Shown here: piece after piece, positions 4,771 through 6,139 of the stretch
Layout of the letters: every line of letters starts with the position of its first letter
How positions within the stretch are numbered: the stretch's first letter is position 1
Assembly: GCA_016177865.1 (NCBI GenBank)
Contig: JACOUJ010000420.1
Location: 1-6,139 of the forward strand
Source of the DNA: Candidatus Rokuibacteriota bacterium
GTDB lineage: Bacteria; Methylomirabilota; Methylomirabilia; Rokubacteriales; JACOUJ01
Direction: 5' to 3'
Length of the DNA stretch: 6,139 nucleotides
Made by a program: the position numbers and the translations under genes
The notes under the pieces: generated by a model
Databases searched by the model: none
Seen by the model: only the letters and a program-made list of their open reading frames with translations
Told to the model about the DNA's origin: nothing

Positions 4771-5974
4771 TTACCGAGCAAGAGGGACTGGTCGCGCTCG
4801 CCTCTGGGCATTGGCGCGGCCGCGGGCCCGGTCGTTGGCCTTCCGCGCGCGGATGCTTGCAATACGATCGGCCAGCGGCACCTCGAAGCGCTCGGCCGCC
4901 TTCTGCCGGTAATCGAAACCCGGCACCGCCACGCGCTCGATGCGCGTGCCGAGGGACCGCTCGATGGTGCGGAAATCCGCCTCCTCGCCGGGCGAGACCA
5001 GGCTCAGCGCGTCGCCAAGGGCCTCCATGCGCGCCGTCCGTCCCACCCGATGGATGTAGTCGTCGGGGACCGCCGGCACGTCGAAGTTCACGACATGGCT
5101 GAGCCCGGTGATGTCGATCCCACGCGCCGCAATGTCCGTGGCGACGAGGACGCTCACCTGCCCGTCCTTGAAGCGCGACAGCGCCTGCGTCCGCTGGGCC
5201 TGGCTGCGGTTACCGTGGATGCGGTCGGAGGCGACGCCGTGCCGCGCCAGGAAATCCGCGAGCCGGTTCGCGCGGTGCTTGGTGCGCGTGAAGGCGAGCA
5301 CGCTGCGGACGTCGGGCCGCTTCAGCAGCTCGAGCAGGAGCGCCGACTTCAGCTCCTGGGGCACCGGATAGGCGGTTTGCGTGATTCCCGTAGCCGGCGC
5401 GGAGGGCCGCTCGACGTTGATGGCCACGGGATCCCGCAGCATCTCGCGGGCCAGCGCCACGATCGGCGGCGGCAGGGTCGCCGAGAAGAACAGCGTCTGC
5501 CGCTTGGCGGGCAACTGCTTGAGGATCCGGCGGATGTCCGGCAGGAAGCCCATATCGAGCATCCGGTCGGCCTCGTCCAGGACCAGGACCTCGAGGTCGG
5601 CCAGCCGCGCGTAGGGAAAGCGGAAGTGATCCAGCAGTCGGCCCGGGGTGGCAACCAGCACGTCGGCGCCGCGCCGGAACGCCTGCTCCTGGGGCCCCAT
5701 GGCGACGCCGCCGTAGACGGAGGCGCCCCCGATGCCCACATGGCGCGCGAGCTGCCGCCGGTGGTCGTCGATCTGCGCGGCCAGCTCCCGCGTCGGGGTG
5801 AGGACGAGCACGCGCGTGACGCCCCGCCGGCGGCCGGCCAGGCGGTGCAGGATCGGCAACAGGAAGGCCGCCGTCTTGCCGCTCCCGGTCACGGCGCAGG
5901 CCAGTACGTCGCGTCCGGCCATTCCGGGCGGGATGGCGTCCCGCTGGATCGGGGTCGGCGCAAGTGAAGGACAT
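4771..5974 (-). CDS. RhlE-like DEAD-box ATP-dependent RNA helicase, 5' end damaged by deletion/frameshift
   Basis: RNA-unwinding ATPase of the RhlE type, acting in RNA remodelling such as ribosome assembly, cold growth and mRNA decay. The core is intact and ordered, numbering from the upstream TTG at 6012: PTPIQ of the Q motif (19-23), AVTGSGKT (40-47), PTRELA (73-78), TPGR (122-125), DEAD (146-149), SAT (177-179), LAFTRTK (239-245), ATDIAARGID (291-300) and HRVGRTAR (321-328). A short basic tail with many Arg and Ala residues ends at TAA 4773-4771. The natural start appears to be ATG 5974: it follows AAGGAAACGG and begins MSF, as RhlE proteins do. After MSF only four bases remain before the codons for APTPIQ, in another frame. 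The usual ~20 residues (FxxLGL...GY) are missing, a loss of about 59 nt. As written, only the TTG at 6012, with no family-like sequence, would give the core. It is either a damaged gene or an assembly error. Confidence 0.88.
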
Positions 5975-6139
5975 GGTGGTCCGTTTCCTTGCCAAGGCGC
6001 GCCTGGGCCCAATCAGTCTTCCGCGGATGATCGCAACACGCCCCACAGTGCGGAAGAAGTGGCGGGAAACGCGGTCTGGGGAAATGCGGGCTCGCTATTG
6101 AACCGACGATCGAACCAGACGCATGTAACTATACACCAG

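Noticed and set aside
4599..4862. Minus-strand open frame of 87 codons past the helicase stop
   Set aside because: It overlaps the helicase 3' end in another frame, has low complexity, and has no family resemblance.
5050..5967. Long plus-strand open frame (305 codons) over the helicase
   Set aside because: It is antisense to a clear DEAD-box gene. The translation is rich in Arg, Gly and Asp with no family resemblance, as GC-rich shadows are.
6094..6121. GGTTCGATC on the minus strand, like a tRNA T arm
   Set aside because: No acceptor, D or anticodon stems can be formed around it.
6128..6133. TATAGT on the minus strand as a -10 box for the helicase
   Set aside because: The -35 position lies outside the window, and the box is about 155 bases before the ATG, so it cannot be judged.

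Overview
The window is about 6.1 kb of GC-rich bacterial DNA in which nearly all the space is coding. It looks like a piece of an uncultured soil or groundwater lineage. The protein style (an HtrA protease without a signal peptide, a short QueF, GTG starts) reminds me of Rokubacteria/NC10-type genomes, but that is an impression and not a demonstrated placement. No rRNA, tRNA, CRISPR array or intact mobile element was found.

Left part (1-1391, minus strand): an HtrA/Do-type serine protease is followed 8 nt downstream by a CoA-binding-fold (YccU-type) protein that runs off the left edge. The protease has all three catalytic residues, but about 100 nt are missing directly after the active-site serine. 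This shifts the frame, so the PDZ domain is read in another frame.

Centre (1486-3602, plus strand): a divergent run of four genes. They are a secreted TesA-like SGNH esterase, a TenA thiaminase II with a complete catalytic set, an unrecognised helical protein with an 11-residue repeat, and QueF, the preQ0 reductase of queuosine synthesis. The first two are 20 nt apart. The last two are 12 nt apart and in the same reading frame.

Right-centre (3676-4406, minus strand): a toxin-antitoxin-like pair (DUF4258 protein, then a YgiT-type zinc-finger protein, joined by an ATGA overlap). Directly downstream is a remnant holding only the last ~45 codons of a short-chain dehydrogenase. This part looks like accessory or rearranged DNA.

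Right (4442-6139): a 330-base gene-free stretch rich in short repeats, then a RhlE-like DEAD-box RNA helicase on the minus strand. Its helicase core is intact, but the first ~20 codons between the ATG and the Q motif are missing with a frame change. Two deletions of the same style in 6 kb, plus a gene remnant, suggest either gene decay or assembly collapse. Read coverage is the first thing to check.

I see no single new pathway. The most interesting items are the broken protease and helicase, the toxin-antitoxin pair beside the dehydrogenase remnant, and the repeat protein joined to queF.
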